Origin: JAYTQG01 sp043746815
Lineage (GTDB): Bacteria > Actinomycetota > Thermoleophilia > Miltoncostaeales > Miltoncostaeaceae
Reading direction: 5' to 3'
DNA: 64,000 bases
NCBI GenBank assembly: GCA_043746815.1
Contig: JAYTQG010000226.1
Coordinates: 1-64,000 of the forward strand
Position 1 is the stretch's first letter. Each line of letters begins with the position of its first letter. Positions 18,888-27,453 of the stretch are shown in pieces. The position numbers and the translations under genes are program-made. Under the pieces are notes generated by a model that saw only the letters and a list, made by a program, of their open reading frames with translations, was not told where the DNA came from and made no database searches.

Positions 18888-20045
18888 CTAGCCCGCGGCG
18901 TGTGTCGCTGATCCCGCTCGGCGTTCCAGTTCGGCGCGGATGAACGCGTCCAGGTCCCCATCCATGACCGCTTGGACGTTGCCGGTCTCGTGTTGGGTAC
19001 GCAGATCCTTCACCAGCGAGTACGGATGAACGACGTACGAGCGAATCTGGCTGCCAAAGCCGATGGTCATGCTCTCCCCACGGGCCTTCGCGGCGACTTC
19101 CTCGCGGCGCTCAAGCTCCATCGCAACCATGCGAGAGCGCAAGAGCGCCATGGCGGTCGCCCGGTTTTGCATCTGCGAGCGCTCGTTTTGGCACTGAACC
19201 ACGATCTTCGTCGGCAGGTGAGTAATCCGTACCGCGGAGTCGGTCTTGTTGACGTGCTGGCCACCCGCGCCGCTGGCCCGGTAGGTGTCGATCTTGAGGT
19301 CTTTGTCGTCGATCGTCACGTCGACATCGTCGCTGACCAGCGGGCTGACCTCGACGGCCGCAAACGATGTCTGACGCCGGTGGGCGGAGTCAAACGGGGA
19401 GAGGCGGACGAGGCGGTGGACGCCACGCTCGGCCGCCATCAGTCCGAACGCGTTTTGACCACGGATTGTGAACGTAGTGGATTTGATCCCAGCCTCCGTT
19501 CCGTCCTGCCGGTCGTTGACCTCGGATTGAAAGCCTCGGCGCTCGGCCCAACGCAGGTACATCCGCAGCAGCATCTCGGCCCAGTCCTGGGCGTCGGTGC
19601 CCCCCTCGCCGGAGTTGATCGAAACGACCGCTGGTCCGCCGTCGTGCGTGCCGGTGAACAGCCGTGCCTCTTCCAGGCGGACGATGCGGTCGTCCAGGGT
19701 TCCAACAGCCGCTGAGATCTCGGCCACAAAGCCATCCTCAAGCGTCCCCGCCTGCTGCTCCTCACGGCCCATTGCGATCAGCTCGACGAGGTCGTCGGTA
19801 TCGCTGGAGAGCGAGCGGTAGTCGTCCAGCCGACGCTGCCAGCTGGAGTGCTCGGCATTCACCTGGGTAGCCTTATCCGGCTCATCCCAGAATCCCGGTG
19901 CGCCCATCTGATCCGTTAGTTCCGTAAGGCGTGCCTCAATGCGGTCAGGGTTGAGGTAGACGCCCATCGCTGCGACCCGCCCGACAAGGCGCGTGCCGTG
20001 CTGGGCGAACTCGTCAAGCGTCGGTCCCTTGTCGCTGGTGCTCAA
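18888..20045 (-). CDS. prfB: Peptide chain release factor 2
   Basis: RF2 (385 residues) ends translation at UGA and UAA. The tripeptide SPF in LVRLSPFDSAHRR identifies RF2 rather than RF1, and the catalytic loop GAGGQHVNKTDSAVR is intact. The start is TTG at 20045 with AGGAGAA a few bases upstream. The frame is continuous from start to stop, so the in-frame UGA programmed frameshift used by many bacteria to control RF2 is absent. Its first 11 codons overlap the end of the AraC gene. Confidence 0.95.
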   Translation of the reverse strand: MSTSDKGPTLDEFAQHGTRLVGRVAAMGVYLNPDRIEARLTELTDQMGAPGFWDEPDKATQVNAEHSSWQRRLDDYRSLSSDTDDLVELIAMGREEQQAGTLEDGFVAEISAAVGTLDDRIVRLEEARLFTGTHDGGPAVVSINSGEGGTDAQDWAEMLLRMYLRWAERRGFQSEVNDRQDGTEAGIKSTTFTIRGQNAFGLMAAERGVHRLVRLSPFDSAHRRQTSFAAVEVSPLVSDDVDVTIDDKDLKIDTYRASGAGGQHVNKTDSAVRITHLPTKIVVQCQNERSQMQNRATAMALLRSRMVAMELERREEVAAKARGESMTIGFGSQIRSYVVHPYSLVKDLRTQHETGNVQAVMDGDLDAFIRAELERRAGSATHAAG

Positions 20046-20511
20046 CTACTTCTCCTCTGTATGCCTCGGCTGCGGGCGAGGATAACGGTTCGGCGACCGG
20101 TCCTCTCGCCATCGCGGACGATGGGCGGCCCCAGGCACGAACGACGCAGCTGGGGATCATGGCTCGACTTGCGGCGGGCGGGTAGGCGGCGCGGTACGCG
20201 GTTGGGGTCATGCCGTAGGTGCGCCGGAAGGCGGTCGTAAAGGATCCAACACTTTGCAGTCCGACGTTCAGGCAGACCTCCGCAACACTCCATTCGGTCC
20301 CGCGCAGGAGGGCGGTGGCACGTTCCATTCTCCGGGTCAGGAGGTACTGGTGGGGCGGCTCGCCGAATGCCCTGCGGAACTCGCGGCTGAAGTGCGCCGT
20401 TGACAGGCGCGCCGCGCGTGCCATCGCTGGGACGTCAAGCGGCTCGCGGTAGCGGGCGTCGATCAGGTCGCGGGCGCGAAGCAGGTGGCGAACGGGAGGA
20501 ACAGGAGTCAT
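20014..20511 (-). CDS. AraC-family transcriptional regulator
   Basis: A 165-residue protein with a complete AraC/XylS DNA-binding domain (residues about 10-110): LLRARDLIDARYREPLDVPAMA, then the first helix-turn-helix ending in FSREFRRAFGEPPHQYL, and the second with VGLQSVGSFTTAFRRTYGMTP. No effector domain precedes it; the C-terminal 50 residues are of unknown role. I start at the ATG at 20511; the frame is open further up through a large inverted repeat. It lies between VOC and prfB, probably co-transcribed with the VOC gene it may regulate. Confidence 0.75.
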   Translation of the reverse strand: MTPVPPVRHLLRARDLIDARYREPLDVPAMARAARLSTAHFSREFRRAFGEPPHQYLLTRRMERATALLRGTEWSVAEVCLNVGLQSVGSFTTAFRRTYGMTPTAYRAAYPPAASRAMIPSCVVRAWGRPSSAMARGPVAEPLSSPAAEAYRGEVVEHQRQGTDA

Positions 20512-20517
20512 GTGGCG

Positions 20518-20563
20518 GATGATGGCTGGGGCCTGCCCAACTGCGCAAGCCCCCGCCATCATC
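20518..20563 (-). repeat. Large inverted repeat upstream of the AraC gene
   Basis: Arms 20518-20532 (GATGATGGCTGGGGC) and 20549-20563 (GCCCCCGCCATCATC) are complementary except for one mismatch, with a 16-nt loop. It ends 7 nt before the AraC start, so it would occupy the ribosome entry site. No U-run follows in either direction, so it is not a typical terminator. Confidence 0.6.
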
Positions 20564-20658
20564 AGACTCCATCTCGTGCAGTTCTATCCGGGCTCCGGCT
20601 CGGTTGCCGACGGCTCAGGAGGACGGACCCTGGCGGGGCTGATGCCGAGACACATCGG

Positions 20659-21069
20659 TCAGCTGCGCTGTGCGACGCGGATCTGGTTACCGGACGGGTC
20701 GCGGAAGGCGCAGTCGATTCCGTACGGCATCTGCGTGGGCTCCTGCTGGAACTCGACGCCCCGCGCCTTCAGGGTCTCGTAGAGCCCCTGCAAGTCGTCG
20801 GTCTCGAAGAACACGGGGCTGACGACGCCCTTTGCGACGAGGTCCGCCAGCTTGTCTGCCGTATCCTGATCAAACTCGTGCGGCCCCATCAGCTTCATCA
20901 GGACAAGGAGGACGTCGGATTGGCCGGGGTAGCCCACGGACAGCCATCGAAAGTTGCCCATCTCGGCCATCGTGACGTCCTCACGGACCTCGAATCCGAC
21001 CTTCTCGGTGTAGAAGGCGAGTGCCTCGTCTTGATCGTGGACCCAAACGGTTGCGTGGGTCAGCTTCAT
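20659..21069 (-). CDS. VOC (glyoxalase/bleomycin-resistance) family protein
   Basis: A 136-residue vicinal-oxygen-chelate protein with two beta-alpha-beta-beta-beta units: KLTHATVWVHDQDEALAFYT with KVGFEVREDVTMAE, and SPVFFETDDLQGLYETLKARGV with GIDCAFRDPSGNQIRVAQ. Such proteins are metal-dependent isomerases or dioxygenases or bind small toxic compounds. I chose the ATG at 21069 because GAGGAG lies 9 nt upstream; the longer frame adds 11 residues from the promoter region. With the AraC gene it forms a pair inserted between secA and prfB. Confidence 0.8.
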   Translation of the reverse strand: MKLTHATVWVHDQDEALAFYTEKVGFEVREDVTMAEMGNFRWLSVGYPGQSDVLLVLMKLMGPHEFDQDTADKLADLVAKGVVSPVFFETDDLQGLYETLKARGVEFQQEPTQMPYGIDCAFRDPSGNQIRVAQRS

Positions 21070-21093
21070 TGCGGTCGTCTCCTCTGGTTTGAA

Positions 21094-21106
21094 TGACTTC
21101 AAGTCA
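21094..21106 (-). promoter_or_regulatory. Palindrome TGACTT-C-AAGTCA upstream of the VOC gene
   Basis: Perfect 6-bp arms with a one-base centre, 25 bp before the VOC start codon. Position and symmetry suit an operator of a dimeric regulator; the binding protein is unknown. Confidence 0.35.
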
Positions 21107-21239
21107 CGCTACCCCGCGCGCCGAGAATCGTCTTCTCCAAACGTGCTGGATCGGCGAGCACCAACGTCCGGGTAGACGTGTGGAGCCCAGCCGCCCGCGA
21201 CCCATGCAGGGAGGGTCGCCAGTGTCATCCGGCGGTGAA

Positions 21240-23900
21240 TCAGACCTCGCGGGGCGTTGCTCCAGGGGCGCCGTGGCATTTCTTGAACTTCTCACCCGAG
21301 CCGCAGGGGCATGGGTCATTTCGCCCGACGCGGTCCCACTCACCGGTAACCCGCTGCTCGACGGCGGGGGCTACGTCGGCGACACTCGCGGCGGATTCGT
21401 CCAAGGCGAGGATTTTTTCCTGGTCCTCGGTGGCAAACGCCGCGCCCTCGTCGTCCACGTCGGCGTAGGCCGACAGACCCTGGCTGGGCTCGTCGGCGTA
21501 GGTGTAGTTCACGCCGTCCAGCTGCGGAGCCTCGGGCTCTGGGACTGCCTCCAGCTCGAAGTGGAACATGAAGCGGACAAAGTCCTGTTTCACGCCGCCC
21601 ATCAGCTCGTCGAACATGCCGTGGCCCTCGATCCGGTATTCGGACAGGGGGTCCTTCTGGGCCAGCCCGCGCAGGTGGATTCCCTCGCGCAGGTAGTCCA
21701 TGTTCAGCAGGTGCTCGCGCCAGTGGACATCCACGGTCTGCAGCAGCGCCCAGCGCTCGACGTCACGCATCAACTCGCTGCCATGCTCGGCTTCGCTCTT
21801 GTCATAGAGCGCCATCGCGTCATCTTCGATCAGATCCAGGAAGTCTTCCCGGCTGATCGTGTTTCGTTCGATGTCGGCGAGGCGGACCGTGATGGGGTAG
21901 ATGGTCCCAAGCTGGGCGAACAGTGCCTCCCAGTCCCAATCGGCTGGCGGATCGTCCTCGGGTCCAGCGGCCGAGTCGACCGTCTCCACCAGGGTCTCCG
22001 CGATCCAGTCGCGGGCGCGGTCCGAGAAGTCCTCACCCTCGAGCACACGGCGGCGCTCGGCGTAGATGACCTCTCGCTGCTTGTTCAGGACGTCGTCGTA
22101 CTCCAAGACGCGCTTGCGGATATTGAAGTTCTGCTCCTCGACCTTCTTCTGGGCCCCCTCGACGGTCTTCGTCAGGATTTTGGCCTCCAGCGGCATGTCG
22201 TCGCCCTGGCCGAAGCGATCAAGGACGCGGTACATCCGGTCGCCGGAGAAAATTCGGATCAGGTCATCCTCAGCGGAGAGGTAGAACTTCGAGCGGCCGG
22301 GGTCACCCTGGCGACCAGAACGCCCCCGCAACTGATTGTCGATCCGGCGGCTCTCGTGGCGCTCAGTACCGACCACGTAGAGACCACCTAGCTCGGGAAT
22401 TCCCTCGCCGAGTTTGATGTCGACACCACGTCCGGCCATGTTCGTTGCAATGGTGACCGCTCCGCGCTGGCCCGCGTCCTTAATGATTTCGGCCTCACGC
22501 TCGTGCTGCTTGGCGTTCAAGACATTGTGAGTGATTCCACGCTCCACGAGCAGACCCGCGAGCATCTCGGATGTCTCGACCGAGGCGGTTCCGACAAGAA
22601 CCGGCTGGCCGCGCTCGTGCGCAGCGGAAATGTCGTCGATGACGGCGTTGAACTTGCCGATCTTGGTCTTGAAGATGACGTCGTTGTCGTCGGCGCGAAC
22701 CATCGGACGGTTGGTTGGGACGGAGACGACCTCCATCTTGTAGATCTTCGAGAACTCATTTGCCTCGGTGGAGGCGGTACCCGTCATGCCGGAGATCTTT
22801 CCGTACATGCGGAAGTAGTTCTGCAGGGTGACCGTCGCGAGGGTCTGGTTCTCCTCGCGGATCTGGACGCCCTCCTTGGCCTCGATGGCCTGGTGGAGTC
22901 CCTCGGAGTAGCGGCGCCCTTCAAGGGTGCGGCCGGTGAACTCGTCGATGATCAGCACCTCGCCGTCACGGACGAGGTACTCCTTGTCGATCTTGAAGAG
23001 TGCGCGTGCCTTCAACGCCTGAATCAGGTGATTGACCAGCTGACCGTTGACATCCAGGTAGAGGTTGTCCACGCCAAGGGCCGTCTCCACCTTGTGGACG
23101 CCAGACTCGGTGGGGGCGACGGTGCGCTGCTTTTCGTCCACCTCGTAGTCGGTTCCCTTACGGAAGGTCGCGACGATCCGGGCGAGGCTGTAGTACGTGT
23201 CAGTGGCGGCCTCTGGCACACCGGAGATGATCAGCGGCGTGCGGGCTTCATCGATCAGGATTGAGTCGGCTTCGTCCACAATGACGAACTCATGGCTGCG
23301 TTGGACGCAGTCCTCAAGTCGAACCGCCATGTTGTCGCGCAGGTAGTCAAAGCCAAACTCGGAGTTGGTGCCGAAGGTAACGTCGCACCGGTAGGCGGCG
23401 CGGCGTTCCTCCTCGGGCATGTTGGCCTCAATGATCCCAACACTGACCCCGAGGGCGTCGTAGATCGGCATCATCCACTCGGCGTCGCGTCGGGCGAGGT
23501 AGTCGTTCACCGTCACCATGTGAACACCCTTGTCAGCGATGGCGTTCAAGTAGACGGCGAGCACAGCTGTCAGGGTCTTGCCCTCACCCGTCTTCATCTC
23601 GGCGACCGCACCCTCGTGCAGCACCATGCCGCCGACCAGCTGAACGTCGTAGTGGCGCATGCTCATGGTGCGCTTGCCAGCCTCCCGGCAGGCGGCGAAG
23701 GCCTGATCCAGGACATCGTCCAGGGTTGCGCCCTCAGCGACCCGACCGCGGAGTTCCGCGGTCGTCGCGCGCAGCTCATCATCGGAGAGTTCCGACATTG
23801 ACGGTTCCAACGCACCGATGCGCTCGGCGCGTTGGACCCGTTGTTTCATCACACGGCTTTCGCCAAATCGAAGTACGCGATTAAGGAGGTCAGTGCTCAT
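21240..23900 (-). CDS. secA: Protein translocase ATPase SecA
   Basis: SecA (886 residues) drives preproteins through SecYEG. Visible are the N-terminal [16 protein letters not shown], Walker [12 protein letters not shown] (about residues 101-111), Walker B with [20 protein letters not shown], the NBD2 block [14 protein letters not shown] and the C-terminal zinc/SecB-type tail [17 protein letters not shown]. Length and motifs are normal for the housekeeping SecA1. It lies downstream of hpf, the conserved order. Confidence 0.97.
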   Translation of the reverse strand: MSTDLLNRVLRFGESRVMKQRVQRAERIGALEPSMSELSDDELRATTAELRGRVAEGATLDDVLDQAFAACREAGKRTMSMRHYDVQLVGGMVLHEGAVAEMKTGEGKTLTAVLAVYLNAIADKGVHMVTVNDYLARRDAEWMMPIYDALGVSVGIIEANMPEEERRAAYRCDVTFGTNSEFGFDYLRDNMAVRLEDCVQRSHEFVIVDEADSILIDEARTPLIISGVPEAATDTYYSLARIVATFRKGTDYEVDEKQRTVAPTESGVHKVETALGVDNLYLDVNGQLVNHLIQALKARALFKIDKEYLVRDGEVLIIDEFTGRTLEGRRYSEGLHQAIEAKEGVQIREENQTLATVTLQNYFRMYGKISGMTGTASTEANEFSKIYKMEVVSVPTNRPMVRADDNDVIFKTKIGKFNAVIDDISAAHERGQPVLVGTASVETSEMLAGLLVERGITHNVLNAKQHEREAEIIKDAGQRGAVTIATNMAGRGVDIKLGEGIPELGGLYVVGTERHESRRIDNQLRGRSGRQGDPGRSKFYLSAEDDLIRIFSGDRMYRVLDRFGQGDDMPLEAKILTKTVEGAQKKVEEQNFNIRKRVLEYDDVLNKQREVIYAERRRVLEGEDFSDRARDWIAETLVETVDSAAGPEDDPPADWDWEALFAQLGTIYPITVRLADIERNTISREDFLDLIEDDAMALYDKSEAEHGSELMRDVERWALLQTVDVHWREHLLNMDYLREGIHLRGLAQKDPLSEYRIEGHGMFDELMGGVKQDFVRFMFHFELEAVPEPEAPQLDGVNYTYADEPSQGLSAYADVDDEGAAFATEDQEKILALDESAASVADVAPAVEQRVTGEWDRVGRNDPCPCGSGEKFKKCHGAPGATPREV

Positions 23901-23993
23901 TGGTGCGGATGTCCCAGGAGGTATGGACGAAGTAGCGATCGTAGCAATCGGGGTTCCTTCGGCCGGGACATGGCAACAGTTGAGCCTCGTGCC

Positions 23994-24554
23994 CTACTCC
24001 TCCGGGGCGATCAGACCGAAGTGCCCGTCGTCACGTCGGTAGAGGACGCTGACCATGTCGGTGTTGCGGTCTCGGAAGACGAAGAAGTCATGCGAGATCA
24101 ACTCCAGCTGCAACATCGCGTCGTCGAGACCCATGGGCTTCATCTCGAAGCGCTTGCGCTTCACGAGCTTGCCGATCTCTGGCTCCGCGGGCGTGGCAGT
24201 GGGCTCTGCGCCCTTCAGCGCGACACCGTTCTTGCCGTGCTCGCGATGGTCGCGACGTCGTTCTCGGAACTTGGCGGCCTGACGCTCGAGCTTGCCCACG
24301 ACGTGGTCGATCGCGAGGTACATGTCGTCCGCGCCGTCGCGCGCGCGGAGGACGGACCCTTTGGAACGGACCGTTGCCTCTGCGACCTGGCGGTGCGGGT
24401 TGTCGCGATGGTGGTCGACGAAGAGCTCCACCTCGACATGTGTTGCGGTGTCCCACGGAGAGATTAGGCGGTCAAGCTTGCCGATCTTCTTTTCGACGTG
24501 GGATTTGAGCGCGTCGGTGAGGGGAAGGTTCTTACCCCGGACCTGTAGCTGCAT
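23994..24554 (-). CDS. hpf: Long ribosome hibernation-promoting factor
   Basis: A 186-residue long-form HPF. The N-terminal domain (residues 1-105: MQLQVRGKNLPLTDALKSHV, KIGKLDRLI, DDMYLAIDHVVGKLERQAAK) binds the 30S decoding centre. After a linker, the C-terminal dimerisation domain (about 130-186: KRKRFEMKPMGLDDAMLQLE, FFVFRDRNTDMVSVLYRRDDGHFGLI) pairs ribosomes into 100S dimers. GGAGG lies just upstream of the ATG at 24554; a longer frame starts 13 codons earlier without support. Confidence 0.94.
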   Translation of the reverse strand: MQLQVRGKNLPLTDALKSHVEKKIGKLDRLISPWDTATHVEVELFVDHHRDNPHRQVAEATVRSKGSVLRARDGADDMYLAIDHVVGKLERQAAKFRERRRDHREHGKNGVALKGAEPTATPAEPEIGKLVKRKRFEMKPMGLDDAMLQLELISHDFFVFRDRNTDMVSVLYRRDDGHFGLIAPEE

Positions 24555-24596
24555 TTCGGCCTCCAAGCATTGTGGTGGACGAGCGCCTGACAAACG

Positions 24597-25298
24597 TCAT
24601 CTCCTAATGTAGCTCGGCCAGACACGTGCGACCGTGATCGCCGAGACCCTTGTCGCGCCGGAACGCCGCAACGCCCGCCCGCATGCGGCCAGGGTGGCCC
24701 CGGTGGTATGGACATCGTCGACGATCACGAGGCGACCGGCGGGGATGACCGGGGCGGTTGCGAACGCCCCTGCCACCTGTCGCAGACGATCGGTCCGGGA
24801 CGCTCCGCGTTGGGCGAGGGCTGGCCGGGTTCGCTCCAGTGCGTGTGCGACGGGAAGCTCCCAGAGTTGGCCGAGTGCAGTGGCGATGCGCTCTGCTTGA
24901 TTGAACCCGCGCGTGCGGGCGCGACGGCGATCGAGGGGCACCGGGACCAGCACCGCCGTGTCCGGGCGAGCGACGTTTTGGACGACGAGCTCGGCAAGTA
25001 CGCGCGCAAGCGGCGAGCGCCCGCGGTCTTTTAGTTCTGAGATGGCGTTTGCGACTGGTCCGTCGTAGGCGGCGGCATGGTCGGCAAACAGGATTGGTCG
25101 CCCGTGGCAGTCTCCGCACCGGTGCACTGCCTCCGGTGTCTCGACGATCTGACCACAGCCCCGGCAGACCGGTTCGCGGCGCCACGAAATTTGAGCGAAG
25201 CAGGCCGCGCACAGGTCATCGCCCGGTAGGCCACAGCCGCCGCACGAACTCGGAAGGACGATCTCGCCGAGGCGCGTGAGAATTCTGGGTATTGCCAT
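24597..25298 (-). CDS. comF: ComF family phosphoribosyltransferase-like protein
   Basis: A 233-residue ComF/GntX-type protein. The N-terminal zinc-ribbon Cys pairs are CGGCGLPGDDLCAAC and CRGCG...CGDCHG (about residues 19-63). The C-terminal half is a type I phosphoribosyltransferase fold with VLVPVPLDRRRARTRGFNQ and the PRPP loop VIVDDVHTTGAT (about 190-201). ComF is needed for DNA uptake during competence in Bacillus, but many genomes carry it without known competence. The comF-hpf-secA-prfB order is widely conserved. Confidence 0.9.
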   Translation of the reverse strand: MAIPRILTRLGEIVLPSSCGGCGLPGDDLCAACFAQISWRREPVCRGCGQIVETPEAVHRCGDCHGRPILFADHAAAYDGPVANAISELKDRGRSPLARVLAELVVQNVARPDTAVLVPVPLDRRRARTRGFNQAERIATALGQLWELPVAHALERTRPALAQRGASRTDRLRQVAGAFATAPVIPAGRLVIVDDVHTTGATLAACGRALRRSGATRVSAITVARVWPSYIRR

Positions 25299-25458
25299 CG
25301 CGCGAGCCTTTCAGCGAGTGGTGTGAACGCGGGCGGCCAAAACGTCACGCTCGTGCGCCAGATGGGCGACTCAGGGTTTTGCCGAAGGCTGCCGATACCT
25401 TTGCTGAGGCAAGGATGCCTTGGCGGTTCGTCCGTGCAGCACAACAGGGAGGTTCGCG

Positions 25459-25566
25459 TTGAATCGTTTCATTTCACGGTCCCCTCGGGTTGCTCGCATG
25501 GTTCTCGGGATGGCGTCGCTTGTCGCGCTTATCGCGGGTTCCGGTGCTGGCTATAAGTGGTGGTAG
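25459..25566 (+). CDS. Micro-membrane protein A (35 residues)
   Basis: A 35-residue frame starting at TTG with GGGAGG (25447-25452) 6 nt upstream. The N-terminus is basic (NRFISRSPRVAR), followed by one hydrophobic helix (about residues 14-31, MVLGMASLVALIAGSGAG) and the end YKWW. The next frame encodes a clear paralogue with the same plan, and both share the pattern R-x-P-R-x-x-R-x-V-L ... L-V-x-L ... GAG-x-KW, strong evidence that both are translated. Orientation would be N-in with the aromatic end outside. No known family is recognised. Confidence 0.7.
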   Translation: MNRFISRSPRVARMVLGMASLVALIAGSGAGYKWW

Positions 25567-25568
25567 GC

Positions 25569-25679
25569 GTGCATCGCCTGCTGAGCCGCTTTCCCCGGAT
25601 CGGTCGGATTGTCCTTTCGACGAGCACGTTGGTCAGTCTCGCGCTGGCTGCCGGTGCCGGTCAGAAGTGGACCAAGTAG
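25569..25679 (+). CDS. Micro-membrane protein B (36 residues), paralogue of A
   Basis: A 36-residue frame starting at GTG, 2 nt after the stop of the preceding micro-gene. It reads basic N-terminus HRLLSRFPRIGR, one hydrophobic helix IVLSTSTLVSLALAAGAG (about residues 14-31) and the end QKWTK. It aligns end to end without gaps with micro-protein A, with identical R, P, R, R, L, V, L, GAG and KW positions. An intrinsic terminator begins 7 nt after the stop. Tandem duplication of a gene this small is unusual. Function unknown. Confidence 0.7.
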   Translation: MHRLLSRFPRIGRIVLSTSTLVSLALAAGAGQKWTK

Positions 25680-25685
25680 CGCCTC

Positions 25686-25731
25686 GGTGATGCTTCCCTG
25701 AACGTTGGGGAGCATCACCGTTGTTTTCTCG
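25686..25731 (+). terminator. Intrinsic terminator of the micro-protein unit
   Basis: GGTGATGCTTCCC (25686-25698) pairs with GGGGAGCATCACC (25707-25719) in a 13-bp stem with one G-U pair and an 8-nt loop, followed by GTTGTTTTCTCG. It ends the two-gene unit and rules out the TTG at 25705 as start of the downstream membrane protein. Confidence 0.85.
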
Positions 25732-25761
25732 CACGCCGCGAACTTCTCCCGAAAGTCTCTC

Positions 25762-27453
25762 GTGTTCCTCCTCCTCGCTCTCGTCCCAGCGCTCCTCGCC
25801 GCCCGACTGCTCGGTGGCCAACTCTCCCGGGTCTTCGACTACCCGTGGCGGCACTCCTGGTTGATTTGGGCGTCGATGGCGGTCCAACTTCCACTGTTCT
25901 CACCCGTTGGCGAACAGCACCTCTCGCCTGGACAGGTCGCCATCCTCCATGTCGCGACCTACATCCCGACCCTGCTCTTCTTCGCGCTCAATCTGGGCTC
26001 GGGTCTCGCCCTGATGCTGACCGGAACGGTGCTGAACCTCATTCCGATCATCGCGAACGGCGGCCATATGCCCGTCGATCCGCGGGCCTGGAACTCGGCA
26101 TTCCCCGGACGGCCTCTCGCCGACGGTGACGCGGCGAACACTGTCGTCACGGGCGTCCATCACCTGCAGTTTCTGGGGGACACGATGGCGATGCCCGATT
26201 GGTTTCTCTTCTCGAATGCCTTCAGCATTGGCGACCTCCTCCTGGCCGTTGGGCTGATGTACACCTTCTGTCGCCTCTCACTGGATGCGCCCCCAATTGG
26301 CCGCGCGCTGCTGGTGGATCTGACCCGGACGACGCGGGCGTTGGCCGCTGGTGGGACCTTCCGCGCGACGTATTGGGCCACATTTGGTGACTGGATGATC
26401 ATCGCGTGCGCCGCCGGTTGGGCCGCCGTCGCTGGCGGTGCCCGACTGGTCGCCGTTCTACTTGCAGCTCGGTTGATTCCCGGAATGCTTGCCGCGACGC
26501 GCCGGACTCCCTCCCTGTGGACTCGCATCGCTCCGCTTGCCGCGGGGGGGGCCGCGATCGCGCTCGCTGTCAGTGTGGCGAACGGTTGGACGATCGCCGT
26601 TGGCGTCTCAGCGGTTGCGCTCGGCGCAGCACGGGGTGCAAGTTCTGGCACACGTGAGGTTGGCCGGGTTTCGCGCGATGATCTGGACCGCGCCTTGCTC
26701 GCCGCGAGTCTCGCCAGCCGCCTTGCGATGGCGACCGGGCTCGGAGCAGGTGCGATCGCGACGATGTTCCTTGGGCCCGCCAGCGGACTGGCGGTGGCCG
26801 CCGCAATCCTCCTCGTATCCATTCCTGCCGCTGTGGCGAGTGCGAGTGGCGAGCGTCCGTCGGCCGAATCACTCTGGGAGGTCGCTGGTCGGCATCATCG
26901 GGTGATGCTCCTTCTGTCGGCGTGTGCCGTCGGAGCAACCGCGATTGCGTCCTCGGCGCCAGCGATCGCGGAGCACGCAGTGGTCCTCGGCGGTGGTAGG
27001 GCGGTATTTGGCTGGTTGTTTGGTGCACTGGCGATTGGCCTGCTGTGCGGCCAGCTGGTCGTCTGGTCATTTGTTCAAACCGGTGGGAACGGCGGCCGTG
27101 CCATTGGCCTCGCCCTCAGCGGATTGGCAGTGGCCCTCGGACTTGCCGCCGGGGCAGACCTTGTGGCGACACTGGCCTGCGCGACGGGCGTCGCTGGACT
27201 TTCCCTCGGAGCGGCCGACGCTCTCTTGCGTCTTGAAATTGTTCGTACCGGCGAGCGTCGGATGTGGCAGGCCGCAGCGGCGGCGCTCGGTGCCGGAGCG
27301 ATTGCCGGACTCGTCGCGGCAGCGCTTGCTCCAGATCAGGGCCAGATCCTCTGGATCGCCTGTGGCGCAGCCCTCGTCGTGAGCCTGCTGGTACTGCTCG
27401 TCGGAGCGCGGTCAAGCGTTCGTTCAAACGGGCCCGTGGCCTCCACCGCATGA
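25762..27453 (+). CDS. DUF5317 domain fused to an MFS-like membrane domain
   Basis: A 563-residue polytopic membrane protein. Residues about 1-165 (ALVPALLAARLLGGQLSRVF, WLIWASMAVQLPLFSP, IANGGHMPVDPRAWN) match the DUF5317 pattern, usually a separate protein of this size. The remainder, roughly a dozen Ala/Gly-rich helices, resembles a divergent MFS half-pair with no loop motif I trust. The GTG at 25762 is chosen because the longer frame begins inside the terminator loop. The stop overlaps the HD-GYP gene by 4 nt (ATGA), suggesting a functional link. Confidence 0.65.
   Translation: MFLLLALVPALLAARLLGGQLSRVFDYPWRHSWLIWASMAVQLPLFSPVGEQHLSPGQVAILHVATYIPTLLFFALNLGSGLALMLTGTVLNLIPIIANGGHMPVDPRAWNSAFPGRPLADGDAANTVVTGVHHLQFLGDTMAMPDWFLFSNAFSIGDLLLAVGLMYTFCRLSLDAPPIGRALLVDLTRTTRALAAGGTFRATYWATFGDWMIIACAAGWAAVAGGARLVAVLLAARLIPGMLAATRRTPSLWTRIAPLAAGGAAIALAVSVANGWTIAVGVSAVALGAARGASSGTREVGRVSRDDLDRALLAASLASRLAMATGLGAGAIATMFLGPASGLAVAAAILLVSIPAAVASASGERPSAESLWEVAGRHHRVMLLLSACAVGATAIASSAPAIAEHAVVLGGGRAVFGWLFGALAIGLLCGQLVVWSFVQTGGNGGRAIGLALSGLAVALGLAAGADLVATLACATGVAGLSLGAADALLRLEIVRTGERRMWQAAAAALGAGAIAGLVAAALAPDQGQILWIACGAALVVSLLVLLVGARSSVRSNGPVASTA

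Noticed and set aside
20518..20563. Hairpin as a terminator for the VOC gene
   Set aside because: No U-run follows on the minus strand and it abuts the AraC start codon, so it is listed as an inverted repeat only.
21093..22391. 432-codon plus-strand frame antisense to secA
   Set aside because: SecA is unmistakable on the minus strand; the plus frame has no recognisable feature.
25705..25761. TTG start at 25705 for the DUF5317/MFS protein
   Set aside because: It lies in the loop of the intrinsic terminator of the preceding unit and adds non-hydrophobic residues; the GTG at 25762 begins the membrane domain.
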